Source of the DNA: Croceivirga radicis
GTDB taxonomy: Bacteria; Bacteroidota; Bacteroidia; Flavobacteriales; Flavobacteriaceae
Assembly (NCBI RefSeq): GCF_002072105.2
Contig: NZ_MTBC01000004.1
Location: 344,913 to 408,912, forward strand
Direction of reading: 5' to 3'
Length of the DNA: 64,000 nt
Positions 49,247 through 59,028 of this stretch are shown piece by piece (position 1 is the stretch's first letter; each line of letters starts with the position of its first letter). Made by a program: the position numbers and the translations under genes. The notes under the pieces are model-generated. The model was given only the letters and a program-made list of their open reading frames with translations, did no database searches and had not been told where the DNA came from.

Positions 49247-49861
49247 CTAAGAAACCCTTAGGTTGTCCTTATCCCCTTTTTTAGGATTGTACATAATAAT
49301 TACCTGAATAATTACTGCTAGGATAATTAATAAATAGATTTCTATTTTGGTAAATAGATCTACTGTATTCAAGGCTTTTCTACTAATAGACACTTGCCTA
49401 TTCCCTTCTTCTAATTGAATATTGGCCAATTGATTAAGGCTTCGTTCCAATACCGAAAGTTGTTTTAAATAAGCTGCGTTATCTACCTCCATAATTTTCT
49501 CATTCTTTTCTAAGGCAAAAAGATTTTCTAACTCAGTTTTAAAATCGGAATAAATTACACCCTCCTCTCTGGTAAGCTTGGTATTGTCAAAACGGTCTAA
49601 CAATAAATTAAGTTCTTTTTGTTGGCCGGCCAATTCTGTTGTGGCAAAAGGTTTAGCCGTTACAGCATCTAGCTTTTTCTCTTGCAGAATCTTATACATA
49701 TTAAAAATAAGATTTTTTGCTACTAGCCGGTCTTCATAAATGGTGGCAACAGACTCTTTTACCAAAGAAAAACTATTACGGTCTACTAAATTGGTGGCAA
49801 CAATTACGAAGAAAATCAGTAGGATACCCAGTATCCACTTTAGTTTGGTCAAAAAATTCAT
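49247..49861 (-). CDS. Four-helix-bundle chemoreceptor-like sensor fragment (4HB_MCP)
   Basis: Membrane protein of 204 residues with TM1 (about 7-24), a periplasmic four-helix bundle (about 30-168) and TM2 (about 171-190), followed by only a 14-residue cytosolic tail, KKGDKDNLRVS. This is the sensory half of a methyl-accepting chemotaxis protein without HAMP or signalling domains. The start MNFLTKLKWILG is well placed. Why a truncated receptor is kept is unknown; there is no frameshift remnant of a signalling domain nearby. It is upstream of the KefF/KefB pair in the same direction (34 bases), so it may sense for it. Confidence 0.8.
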   Translation of the reverse strand: MNFLTKLKWILGILLIFFVIVATNLVDRNSFSLVKESVATIYEDRLVAKNLIFNMYKILQEKKLDAVTAKPFATTELAGQQKELNLLLDRFDNTKLTREEGVIYSDFKTELENLFALEKNEKIMEVDNAAYLKQLSVLERSLNQLANIQLEEGNRQVSISRKALNTVDLFTKIEIYLLIILAVIIQVIIMYNPKKGDKDNLRVS

Positions 49862-49925
49862 CTTAGGTCTAATTAATTTAAGTCTGTAATTAAATATACC
49901 AATTAAAAATTAGTCCTTAAAAAAG

Positions 49926-49957
49926 AAAAACCCCGTTGCTGACACAACGGGGTTTAA
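49926..49957 (-). terminator. Terminator of the second SusCD operon
   Basis: AACCCCGTTG and CAACGGGGTT form a strong stem (CCCCGTTG 49931-49938, CAACGGGG 49945-49952) with a 6-base loop; on the minus strand TTTTTCTTTTTT follows. Located 46 bases after the SusD stop. Confidence 0.9.
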
Positions 49958-50003
49958 CAAATTAAAAATGATTAAACTAAACTAACTCTAACTGTACCAA
50001 CTT

Positions 50004-51647
50004 TTATTCGTATCCTGGATTTTGGCTAATACTACCACCAGAATTATCTATTTCTGCCTGTGGAATAGGTCTTAGTAAGTGCTTTTGTTCCAGAGCACCA
50101 TTTAATGCCGCATGCGGATTGTTCGCTAAGGTTCTCTCTATTAACTTACCCGTACGTTTTAAATCCATCCACCTATTTGCTTCTCCAGCAAGTTCTCTTG
50201 CTCTTTCGTCCAAAATAAAGTCAAGGTCTACCTCCGCAGCAGTTACCGCTGTTGTTAATCCTGCTCTAGAACGCAATGTGGTTAATAAGGTTGCTGCGCT
50301 CGCAGCATCATTTAACTGTAAGTATGCTTCTGCCGCAATTAAGTATGCCTCACCAGAACGCATTACCACCATATCCCTTTCTCCTTGAGAAGACTGATCT
50401 GGTTGTGTAAAAGGAACGCCTGGATCATCAAACTTTTTAAACATTGGGTAATGTACTACGGTAACACCATTGTTCTCAAAATAAGTTCCTGGGTTAATTA
50501 CTTTATAGGGTACCGCATCCATTTCGGCCTGCGTCCATGCAACCTTAGGAAAATAAATTGCCGTATCGCCAGCCATTACATTAACGGTAATACCATTAGC
50601 GGTAGACTCAAAATCCTCATCTGCAAAGAGTACCCTGCGGAACGTAGCATCTGCACGTTCGTCATCATCTTCAAACAAAGAGTAGAAAAATTCTGTTGGC
50701 GCCGCACCTAGCCCTTTTTGATATTTATCGCCACGAATAAGACCCGGATAATCAAAATAACGGAATTTATACAGCATGTGCCTAGAATTACCCCAACCTC
50801 TACTTACAGAGTTAGTACCAAATAAATAGGAAAAAACAACTTCTGAGTTACGTTGATTTTCTTCGCTTACCAAAGATTCAAAAGAAGCTACCAATGGGTG
50901 ATTGGCAATAACCGTTTCTGAAAGACTTACAGCAGTCTGAAAATCAGAGGATGATCCAAATGATTTATATCCTCTTGTCAATAAAACCCTGGCCATAAAC
51001 TGCCTTACAGCATCTTTGGTTAACCTACCATACGTATCCGTAGTTTCTGGAAGATCTGCTAAAGCATCGTTCAAATCTAGAACAATTTGTGCATACACTT
51101 CTTCCTCTGAAGCTCTAGGATAATTAATCTCTGCGGTTGTTACCTGACTGGTAATTAGTGGAACACCACCGAAGTTTTCTACCAGTTTAAAGTAGGCCAA
51201 AGCTCTAAAAAATTTAGACTCTGCAACCCCGCTAGACAATTCTGTTTGTGGCACATCTTCTGCAATTGCCGCGGCCTCAATGGCCACATTAGCCGCTGCA
51301 ATTACCCTATATTGATTACCCCAATATACATCTACGGGCCAATTTCTACCAGTTAGATTAACATAATCGTTAATCTCATCTGTACCCGTTAAAGCCGTAC
51401 CCCTTGTGACGATATCCGTACCTAGATCTTCCAAAACATAATACATATCTCCAGTATATCTGGTAGTAGTTTCTCTAGCCCTTTCGTAAACAGAAGCTAC
51501 CAATTGGCCAAATATTGCTGGGTCTGTTGCTACGTTATCCAAACCTAGGGCCTCATTATTCTCTTCTTCCAAGTAATCTTCACAGCCAGTCATAAATAGT
51601 CCTAAGACCAATGAGGCAGCTACAATTTTATATCGATTTAATTTCAT
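50004..51647 (-). CDS. SusD/RagB-family outer membrane lipoprotein (second locus)
   Basis: Substrate-capture lipoprotein (547 residues), lipobox LFMTGC after MKLNRYKIVAASLVLG. SusD hallmarks: N-terminal EDYLEEENNEALG, TPR helices with FFRALAYFKLVENFGGVPLIT, YPRASEEEVYAQIVLDL, RSGEAYLIAAEAYLQLND and the C-terminal RPIPQAEIDNSGG. Twenty-one bases after the SusC gene; a terminator follows. It belongs to the inositol/GlcNAc locus through a shared operator, so an inositol-containing or GlcNAc-containing glycan is the probable ligand (inference). Confidence 0.95.
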   Translation of the reverse strand: MKLNRYKIVAASLVLGLFMTGCEDYLEEENNEALGLDNVATDPAIFGQLVASVYERARETTTRYTGDMYYVLEDLGTDIVTRGTALTGTDEINDYVNLTGRNWPVDVYWGNQYRVIAAANVAIEAAAIAEDVPQTELSSGVAESKFFRALAYFKLVENFGGVPLITSQVTTAEINYPRASEEEVYAQIVLDLNDALADLPETTDTYGRLTKDAVRQFMARVLLTRGYKSFGSSSDFQTAVSLSETVIANHPLVASFESLVSEENQRNSEVVFSYLFGTNSVSRGWGNSRHMLYKFRYFDYPGLIRGDKYQKGLGAAPTEFFYSLFEDDDERADATFRRVLFADEDFESTANGITVNVMAGDTAIYFPKVAWTQAEMDAVPYKVINPGTYFENNGVTVVHYPMFKKFDDPGVPFTQPDQSSQGERDMVVMRSGEAYLIAAEAYLQLNDAASAATLLTTLRSRAGLTTAVTAAEVDLDFILDERARELAGEANRWMDLKRTGKLIERTLANNPHAALNGALEQKHLLRPIPQAEIDNSGGSISQNPGYE

Positions 51648-51668
51648 TTTTTCAGTTTTATTCGTTTG

Positions 51669-54600
51669 TTAGAAACTTACGTTGATACCTGTTATAATTG
51701 AGCGCGATAAGAATGCCGCTCCCCAGTGGTTTCTACCAGCATTTTCTGGATCCCAACCATCATAATCCGTAAATATAAATGGATTCTGCGCAGTTACGTA
51801 AAATCTTAATTTGTCTAAACCTAAAGTATTCAATGCATTGTCCGGTAACTTGTAACCTAGGGTAATGAAACCTACTTTAGTAAATGAAATATCCCTATAC
51901 TTTATAGCATTTTGGAAGGTACCGCCGTTACCAGGTTGGTACCAGTTGTTCGTAGGATTCTCAGGGGTCCAATAATTTACGTTGTAACCGTTAAAAGTTC
52001 GGGTTGGTTCACTGTCCCATGGGAAAGAGAAAGCATTGTGAAAGTTACTCATCATACTATTTCCCTGACTTGTGCTAATTAAGAACGTAAAATCAAAATC
52101 TTTATAGTTCAACGTACTGGTAACACTACCCGTCCATTTAGGAACTACATTACCAATTATAGTTCTGTCACCATCTGGGGTAATCTGGCCATCTCCATTA
52201 ATGTCCCTTACTTTTACCTGTCCAGGTCTTTGGTTAAAAGTAGCCGCTTCGGCAGCTTCGTCTAATTGCCAAATACCTTCGTACTCATAGTCATATATAG
52301 AACCTATAGATTCTCCTACTCTATGAATAAGATTAGTACCGTTTACATTGAAAATAATCTCATCTAAATCGCCATACAATCTATCAAGGGTGTTTTTGTT
52401 TCTAGCAAAATTGAAATTGGTGGTCCACGTTAGGTTCTCATTATCAATATTTACCGTATTTAAACCAATTTCTATACCCTTGTTGGTAGACTCACCCACG
52501 TTATCAAATGTTCCAGAGAAACCGGTAACATCTGGTAATGGTGAAAAGAAAATAATATCTGAGTTTTTTCTGTTATACACATCTACAGAACCGTAAATAC
52601 GGTTTTGTAAAAATCCAAAATCTATACCTACGTTAACTTCCGTAGTACGCTCCCATGTTAGATCTTCATTAGCCAAACCACCTATGTAAGCCGTAGAAAC
52701 TGCTGCATCACCTAAATTGGTTGCACTAGAAGACAACAAAGATTGAGAAGCCAATGGTGCCAACCCGCCACCTTGACCATTATTACCGGTTTGCCCGTAG
52801 CTTAACCTAAGTTTGGCATTAGAAATTACATTTTGGTCTTTAAGGAAATTTTCTTCCATCATTTTCCAAGCAAAAGCTGCCGAAGGGAAAAATGCCCATT
52901 TGTTTTCATCAGACAAGATAGACGCACCATCATAACGGCCGGTTACCGTAAACAAATATTTGTTGTCTAAGGTATAGTTAATTCTACCCGTATAGGATTC
53001 AAGGGTTTGTTTAGAAAAACCACTAGACAGGTCCCTTATATCTAAACCAGCATCTAAGTTGTAAAATGAAAACTCATCTGTAGTAAAGTTTCTTACTTGA
53101 GAATAATACCCTTCTCTACGTTCTAAAAACCTAGAAACAACACCGGTTACATTTAAAGAGTGGATGTCTTTAGACCAGTTCCAGTTTAATATATTATCCC
53201 ATGTATATGAGAAATAATTGGTGTTATCTACTACCGCTCTCCTATTAGAAGGATTACCAGAAACACTTTTAGACAGTAACCCCCTATACTCACCATATCT
53301 TTGGTATTTAATATTTGGGGAGAATTTTGTGGTAAAACTTAATCCATTAACTGGGGTCAGTTTTAAAGAAATATCTCCCAAATATTGAAGAAAACGTGTT
53401 TCTCTTGTTATATTTTGCGTATCAAACAATGGGTTTGTAATCTGCGTTTCTTTTTGTGTAGGAAAAAATCGTAAACTACCATCTTCATTATAAGGTCTAC
53501 CAATTGGCTTTAATCGATAAGCACTTCTAAACGCCTCCCAGCTACCGGTATTTTGCACCACACTAGTTACATAATTGTTAACACTAACATTTAACCAATC
53601 TGTTAAATCACTAGAAAGGCTACCTCTAATATTATATCTATTGTAATCTTCGCCCTCTACGGTACCTTCATCTAATGTATACCCAAGACCTACTGCATAG
53701 GTAGTGTTTTCGTTACCACCACTCATATCTATGGTATGGTTGCTTTGCAAACCACTTTTCAACAATAAATCTACCCAATCCGTACTTACACCATCTGCTA
53801 CGTTTTGCTGTTCCTCACTATCTAAATAATTGGTTAAATCTACTTGGTCTCTTCTAAAACTTAAATCACCATTGGTTTGTGCAAACTCATTACCCACAAC
53901 AACATCCTTAAGAAACTCAATATAACCAGGACCGTCATAGACAGAAGGTAAATTGTATGCTTGTTTAAAACCAATGTAATTATTGTAGTTAACACGCATT
54001 TTACCTTGCTTACCTCTTTTAGTCTCTATAATAACCACCCCATTACTACCCCTAGAACCATAGATAGCCGTAGCAGAAGCATCTTTAAGAATATCCATTT
54101 TATCAATATCCGCAGGGTTTAAAAAGGAAATATCATCTACAAATATTCCATCTACGATAAACAATGGATTTTGTCCAGGATTAAAACCACCTTGATTTGC
54201 GGTCTGATTAGAATTAATGGTACTGGCACCACGAATACGAATGTTAAAACCACCTGCACCAGGTTTATTGTCCGTACGTTGAATAACAACACCAGGAGCC
54301 TGCCCTTGTAATGCAGAAACTGCATCTACCTTATTGGCCTGCTCTATTTGCTCACTACCCACAGAGGCAACAGAACCGGTTAGGTCTGCTCTTTTAACCT
54401 CGCCATAACCAATAACCACAACCTCGTCTAGTTTACTTACATCTTCTAGTAGTTGTACGTTAATTGTATTTTGACTGCCAACCGTAATATCTTTGGAACT
54501 AAATCCTATATAGGAATAGGTAAGTACAACTGCATCTCCAGAAACATTAATGGTATAATTACCATCAAAATCTGTTTGTGCCCCATTGTTAGTTCCTTTT

Positions 54601-54731
54601 TGGACAACAGTTGCACCAGGCAAGGGAGCACCCGTATCATCCGTAACCGTTCCGGAAATTGTACGGTCTTGCCCATAAGATAGCAGACAAGTACCAAACG
54701 CCAAGAGTAGCGTTAAAAATGATTTAAGCAT
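51669..54731 (-). CDS. SusC/RagA-type TonB-dependent transporter (second locus)
   Basis: Outer-membrane importer, 1020 residues: signal peptide ending LLSYGQ, carboxypeptidase-like domain (RTISGTVTDDTGAPLPGATV), plug with EVVVIGYGEVKRADLTG (TonB-box-like start), PLFIVDGIFVDD and ATAIYGSRGSNGVVIIETKRG, then the barrel ending FLSRSIITGINVSF. Stand-alone promoter region upstream holds the palindrome at 54795-54823. Pairs with the SusD gene 21 bases away. Confidence 0.96.
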   Translation of the reverse strand: MLKSFLTLLLAFGTCLLSYGQDRTISGTVTDDTGAPLPGATVVQKGTNNGAQTDFDGNYTINVSGDAVVLTYSYIGFSSKDITVGSQNTINVQLLEDVSKLDEVVVIGYGEVKRADLTGSVASVGSEQIEQANKVDAVSALQGQAPGVVIQRTDNKPGAGGFNIRIRGASTINSNQTANQGGFNPGQNPLFIVDGIFVDDISFLNPADIDKMDILKDASATAIYGSRGSNGVVIIETKRGKQGKMRVNYNNYIGFKQAYNLPSVYDGPGYIEFLKDVVVGNEFAQTNGDLSFRRDQVDLTNYLDSEEQQNVADGVSTDWVDLLLKSGLQSNHTIDMSGGNENTTYAVGLGYTLDEGTVEGEDYNRYNIRGSLSSDLTDWLNVSVNNYVTSVVQNTGSWEAFRSAYRLKPIGRPYNEDGSLRFFPTQKETQITNPLFDTQNITRETRFLQYLGDISLKLTPVNGLSFTTKFSPNIKYQRYGEYRGLLSKSVSGNPSNRRAVVDNTNYFSYTWDNILNWNWSKDIHSLNVTGVVSRFLERREGYYSQVRNFTTDEFSFYNLDAGLDIRDLSSGFSKQTLESYTGRINYTLDNKYLFTVTGRYDGASILSDENKWAFFPSAAFAWKMMEENFLKDQNVISNAKLRLSYGQTGNNGQGGGLAPLASQSLLSSSATNLGDAAVSTAYIGGLANEDLTWERTTEVNVGIDFGFLQNRIYGSVDVYNRKNSDIIFFSPLPDVTGFSGTFDNVGESTNKGIEIGLNTVNIDNENLTWTTNFNFARNKNTLDRLYGDLDEIIFNVNGTNLIHRVGESIGSIYDYEYEGIWQLDEAAEAATFNQRPGQVKVRDINGDGQITPDGDRTIIGNVVPKWTGSVTSTLNYKDFDFTFLISTSQGNSMMSNFHNAFSFPWDSEPTRTFNGYNVNYWTPENPTNNWYQPGNGGTFQNAIKYRDISFTKVGFITLGYKLPDNALNTLGLDKLRFYVTAQNPFIFTDYDGWDPENAGRNHWGAAFLSRSIITGINVSF

Positions 54732-54794
54732 AATTTATTGTTTAGTTAAATTTCAGTTATTGCATAAAATTAGGAGGGTACGGATGTTCTTACC

Positions 54795-54823
54795 ATGGAC
54801 GTATTTTTCAAATACATGGATAT
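54795..54823. promoter_or_regulatory. Inverted-repeat operator upstream of the second SusC gene
   Basis: The 29-base element has arms ACGTATTT (54799-54806) and AAATACAT (54810-54817) around TTC, flanked by ATGGA on both sides. It is 64 bases before the SusC start. It differs by one base from the copy at 59972-60000. Binding protein unknown; the locus HTCS is a candidate. Confidence 0.75.
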
Positions 54824-54962
54824 ATCTTCAATAGCTTATCATTACTGGGCTCACAGCCATATAAACCTCAAAAAAAAGCATTTATATTAATTAGAAGATT
54901 ACAAAATAAACGAGCTGTCCATACTTTTAGCCGCTAACTTCACGAAAACGATTTAGAAATAA

Positions 54963-54987
54963 AAAAAACGGGCCATGCCCGTTTTAA
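54963..54987 (-). terminator. Terminator of the MIOX-to-uxuA operon
   Basis: AAAACGGGC (54965-54973) and GCCCGTTTT (54977-54985) form a 9-base stem with a 3-base loop; on the minus strand TTTTTTTTATTT follows. It ends the leftward operon 30 bases after the uxuA stop. Confidence 0.9.
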
Positions 54988-55016
54988 TTTTGATTAACAA
55001 TCCTAATTTGTATTTG

Positions 55017-56198
55017 TTAATTACTTCGTTCTATACCTAACATTAACCCTCTAAGCTCTGCCAAACCCCTTAATCTACCAATTCCAGAATAACCTGGATT
55101 TGTTTGCTTCTTTAAATCGTCTAACATTTGGTGCCCATGATCTGGCCGCATTGGCATTTGGTGGTCTTGTCTCCCACTTTTTTTTCTTTTGGCTTGCTCA
55201 GCCAATAAGGCTTTCATTACAGCATACATATCTACATCTCCAGTCAAATGATCTGCTTCGAAAAAACTGCCCCATTGATCCCTTTTGGTACTCCTTAGGT
55301 GAACAAAATTTATTTTATCGCCCAAACGCTTCACCATTCCCTCTAAATCATTCTCAACAATTACTCCATAAGAACCGGTACAAAAACAGAGTCCGTTATT
55401 TGGACTATCTACTGCCGCCAACAGTTGCTGGGCATCTTTTTCTGTGCTCACCACCCTGGGTAATCCTAAAATTGGATACGGAGGATCATCGGGGTGTATT
55501 GCCATATTTACGCCATGTTCTTCGGCTACGGGAATAATTTCCTTTAGAAATTCATATAAGTTTTCCCTTAACTTTTTATCATCTACATGGGCATAACTAG
55601 TGAGTACTTCTTGAAATTGTTCTAAAGTATACCCTTCTTCTGCCCCTGGTAAACCAGCAATTATATTTTTGGTTAACGCTGCTATTGCTTCCTTGGTCAA
55701 GGAATTAAAAACCGTCTTTGCCCTAGTTACTTGCTCCTTGCTGTATACTGCTTCAGCATTTGGGCGTTTTAAGATAAAAAGTTCAAAAGCGGCAAATTGA
55801 TCCGCATCAAAACGTAAGGCCTTTGAACCATCTGGCATTTCAAAAGACAAATCTGTCCTAGTCCAGTCCAAAACAGGCATAAAATTGTAGCAAATGGTTT
55901 TTATACCACACGCTCCTAAATTTTTTATGGTCTCTAGGTAATTAGCAATGTAGGTTTGATAGGCACCAGTTCTCTTCTTGATATCTTCGTGTACAGGTAC
56001 ACTCTCCACAACAGACCATTGTAAGCCAGCCCTTTCGATTATCTTTTTACGTTCCAAAATGGCATTTTTGGACCATACTTCCCCATTTGGAATTTGATGT
56101 AAAGCGGTAACAATACCGGTTGCCCCTGCCATTTTTATATCTGATAAAGAGACCACATCATCTGGTCCATACCATCTCCAAGTTTCTTCTAAAGCCAT
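55017..56198 (-). CDS. uxuA: Mannonate dehydratase
   Basis: Dehydrates D-mannonate to 2-keto-3-deoxygluconate, the convergence step for glucuronate catabolism. The TIM-barrel UxuA sequence is clear: [52 protein letters not shown] (split), [21 protein letters not shown] with metal ligands, CFCTGSYG and FVHLRSTKR. Length 393 is normal. Last gene of the four-gene leftward operon (9 bases after the acetyltransferase-like gene). With the inositol oxygenase upstream it gives two steps of inositol to KDG; the isomerase UxaC and reductase UxuB are not in the window. Confidence 0.97.
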   Translation of the reverse strand: MALEETWRWYGPDDVVSLSDIKMAGATGIVTALHQIPNGEVWSKNAILERKKIIERAGLQWSVVESVPVHEDIKKRTGAYQTYIANYLETIKNLGACGIKTICYNFMPVLDWTRTDLSFEMPDGSKALRFDADQFAAFELFILKRPNAEAVYSKEQVTRAKTVFNSLTKEAIAALTKNIIAGLPGAEEGYTLEQFQEVLTSYAHVDDKKLRENLYEFLKEIIPVAEEHGVNMAIHPDDPPYPILGLPRVVSTEKDAQQLLAAVDSPNNGLCFCTGSYGVIVENDLEGMVKRLGDKINFVHLRSTKRDQWGSFFEADHLTGDVDMYAVMKALLAEQAKRKKSGRQDHQMPMRPDHGHQMLDDLKKQTNPGYSGIGRLRGLAELRGLMLGIERSN

Positions 56199-56207
56199 TC
56201 TAGCTAT

Positions 56208-57344
56208 TTAAATTTTTATGTAAATTTTCTTTTTGTGAAGCCATAAACCAACGAACCAACACAACAACATAAACAAAACCCCAGTAATTAAGGCACCAAA
56301 AGCACCCGGAAAAATCTGTTGTACTATGGCTTCGCTAAACCACTCAAACGCATCATGATTTTTGGTTACTGGTATAAGTCGTAAAGTGATGAAAAACAAT
56401 TCAGAAAATAAATAAATGAAAAGTGGGTTTTTACCAAAGACATCAAAAAAGTATACACCAAATCTTACTTTTTTTATTTCTATTGCATAAACCAGAGTGG
56501 CCATAATAAATAAATCTAACCCAATAGTATGTAAGGCAAAACTACTGGTCCATAATTTTTTAGAAATAGGAAAAATAAGGTTCCACCATTGACCTAACGT
56601 GTAAATCAAAAAACCAGCTACCATTAAAACGGCTATTGATTTAAAAGTGTTGCCGTTTTTTTTAAGATAAACACCCGCAAAATAACCACCTAATACATTT
56701 ACAATAGATGGTAATGTACTTAACAACCCTTCTGGATCAAAGGGCACACTGTCTTTTTTGTAAACATGCCCTTCTCCTAAAAGAAATAAATCTAGTCTTG
56801 TAATTGCATTACTGCCCATTTCCAATACGCCCCCGTTGCCATCAAACCAATACAAAAGACACCAATATAACAGTAAAATAAGTGCTGAAATTAGGGCAAC
56901 AAGTTTACTGTTTAAATGATAGATTAAGACAGAAGCAAAAAAATAACATAAGGCTATACGCTGTAAAACCCCCATAATACGGGTTTCTGCAACAGGTTTT
57001 AAAGAGAAATCTTGCGCTGACCATTCAAAAAACGGGAACCAATACATTAGATATCCTAAAAGGAAAATAATGAGGGTTCTTCTAACTACTTTCTTATAAA
57101 ATTTAGATGCTGGAGTAGTTTTTAGTTTTGCCATAGAAAAGCTCATGGCATTACCCATAGCAAATAAAAATGAAGGAAACACCAAATCTGCCAAGGTAAA
57201 ACCAAACCAGTTTGCATGTGACAAATAGGGGTAAATATCTGCTCCCGTACCTGGTGAGTTTACCAAAATCATTAAACATATGGTTAAGCCCCTAAATACA
57301 TCTAAGGCCAAAAACCGGTTTGTTTTGTTTATACTGGTAGACAT
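56208..57344 (-). CDS. Heparan-alpha-glucosaminide N-acetyltransferase-like membrane protein (DUF5009)
   Basis: Polytopic inner-membrane protein (378 residues, about 10 helices) of the HGSNAT_cat/DUF5009 group. The N-terminal block ALDVFRGLTICLMILVNSPG, then LSHANWFGFTLADLVFPSFLFAMG, aligns with human HGSNAT, including H43, equivalent to its active-site histidine. HGSNAT passes acetyl from cytosolic acetyl-CoA to terminal alpha-glucosamine on the far side of the membrane. If that holds here, it would acetylate a periplasmic alpha-GlcN so GH89 can cut it. Bacterial homologues are mostly uncharacterised, so the acceptor is an inference. Nine bases after the symporter gene. Confidence 0.82.
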   Translation of the reverse strand: MSTSINKTNRFLALDVFRGLTICLMILVNSPGTGADIYPYLSHANWFGFTLADLVFPSFLFAMGNAMSFSMAKLKTTPASKFYKKVVRRTLIIFLLGYLMYWFPFFEWSAQDFSLKPVAETRIMGVLQRIALCYFFASVLIYHLNSKLVALISALILLLYWCLLYWFDGNGGVLEMGSNAITRLDLFLLGEGHVYKKDSVPFDPEGLLSTLPSIVNVLGGYFAGVYLKKNGNTFKSIAVLMVAGFLIYTLGQWWNLIFPISKKLWTSSFALHTIGLDLFIMATLVYAIEIKKVRFGVYFFDVFGKNPLFIYLFSELFFITLRLIPVTKNHDAFEWFSEAIVQQIFPGAFGALITGVLFMLLCWFVGLWLHKKKIYIKI

Positions 57345-57353
57345 ATTCTGATT

Positions 57354-58934
57354 TTAAAGTTGACCCATAAAAATGTAAATAACTAAGGTAATGGCACATA
57401 GCACCAACCCCATTGGTTTGGCATACCGCCACGTTTCTAACTTCTCTTGGGTACTTTCTGGCATATCGTCAGTATTGTTTACTCTTGGATACAGATAAGA
57501 AACTCCAAACATGATAACGAGGTTCAATACAAATTCTATTCCCCATAAATGAACAAAATGGATACCCGTATCAAAAACAAAAGTGGTTAGGATGTAGAAC
57601 AAAAGACCCACAAATAACGCCACTTTTGCGCCCATTGCAGATATGTTTTTTAAGAAAAACCCCGCCAATAAAATAGAGGCAATGGGAATAAAAAAGATAC
57701 CGTTTAATTGCTGCAATAACTGGTACAAGCCATCTGGCGCATTGGCTACAAAAGGCGCAACAAATATTGAAAATACAGCTAAGATAATAGATGTGGTTTT
57801 ACCTACACGTACCAATTTTGCATCGCTACTAGATTTGTCTATATGCTTTTTAAAAATATCTACAGAGAATATGGTAGCAGCGCTATTAAGTACACTATTA
57901 AAAGTACTTAATACCGCCCCTAGAACTACAGCTGCAAAAATACCCACCAGACCTACTGGTAACACCCGCTTTATTAATTCAGGATAAATCATATCCTGTT
58001 CTGCATACATACTATCCCCTAGATAATAAAAAGCGATGACGCCGGGCAAAATAATAACTATAGGAATTATGATTTTGAGCACCCCTGTATACAGAAGACC
58101 TTTTTGCGCTTCTTTCAAGTTTTTTGCACCCAATGCACGCTGTATTATTGTTTGGTTCATACCCCAGAAATACAACTGGTTAATCATTAAGCCCGTAAAA
58201 AGGACTTCAAAAGGTAAAACGGAATCTTTGTCACCTATTACATTAAATTTATCAGGGCTATTTTCATATACTTTTTGTAGGCCTTGCAATGGGTTTCCGT
58301 CTCCAATGGCCAATAAAGCGAAAATAGGGATAGCAGCACCACCTATTAACAGACCATACCCATTAATGGTGTCTGATATTGCAACTGCTTTTAACCCTCC
58401 TAAAATTGCATAAAGTGCACCTAAACTACCAATTACCACAACGGTTACCCATAGGCTCTCTTGCTTCGGTAATTGTAACACTTCAGAAACATTAAATATG
58501 CTCTCAAGGTTTATTGCGCCTGTATAAAGTACAATGGGCAAAATAGTAACCACAAAAGAAACCATTAGAAAAAAGGCTACCATGGTTCTTGTGGTACCAT
58601 CAAAACGTCTTTCAAGATATTCTGGAATGGTGGTCAAGCCCATTTTTAAATACTTGGGTATAAAATAAAGTGCCGCTATTACCAAAGCTATGGCAGAAGT
58701 TACCTCCCACGCTATGATGATAAACCCGTTCTTGTAAGAGGAACCATTCATGCCTATTAAATGTTCCGTAGAAATATTGGTCAATAGCATGGAACCGGCA
58801 ATGACCACTCCTGTTAGACTTTTACCTCCTAAAAAATAGCCATCTTTAGTCTTTAAAGACTCCTTTCTAAGTTTAAACCAACTAAAAAATGCAACAAATA
58901 AAGTAAAGGCAAGAAATGAAAGTAATGTATACAT
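57354..58934 (-). CDS. Sodium:solute symporter (SSS family), candidate inositol/sugar importer
   Basis: Inner-membrane sodium-coupled transporter of the SSS/SLC5 family, about 13 helices in 526 residues from ATG 58934; an upstream TTG seven codons earlier is possible. Features: DGYFLGGKSLTGVVIAGSMLLTNIS with the sodium-site start, STEHLIGMNGSSY, YLERRFDG, LGGLKAVAISDTINGYGLLIGG and NSVLNSAATIFSVDIF. The family includes SMIT inositol and SGLT sugar carriers; the neighbouring inositol oxygenase makes inositol a plausible load, not shown by sequence. Second gene of its operon. Confidence 0.93.
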   Translation of the reverse strand: MYTLLSFLAFTLFVAFFSWFKLRKESLKTKDGYFLGGKSLTGVVIAGSMLLTNISTEHLIGMNGSSYKNGFIIIAWEVTSAIALVIAALYFIPKYLKMGLTTIPEYLERRFDGTTRTMVAFFLMVSFVVTILPIVLYTGAINLESIFNVSEVLQLPKQESLWVTVVVIGSLGALYAILGGLKAVAISDTINGYGLLIGGAAIPIFALLAIGDGNPLQGLQKVYENSPDKFNVIGDKDSVLPFEVLFTGLMINQLYFWGMNQTIIQRALGAKNLKEAQKGLLYTGVLKIIIPIVIILPGVIAFYYLGDSMYAEQDMIYPELIKRVLPVGLVGIFAAVVLGAVLSTFNSVLNSAATIFSVDIFKKHIDKSSSDAKLVRVGKTTSIILAVFSIFVAPFVANAPDGLYQLLQQLNGIFFIPIASILLAGFFLKNISAMGAKVALFVGLLFYILTTFVFDTGIHFVHLWGIEFVLNLVIMFGVSYLYPRVNNTDDMPESTQEKLETWRYAKPMGLVLCAITLVIYIFMGQL

Positions 58935-59028
58935 AATATCTTTACAATTAGACAAGTAACCCCCTTTCTAAATCCATTATTGATTTAGAATGAAGGTTTT
59001 ACAACGTTAAAATGTGATTGTTTACTTT

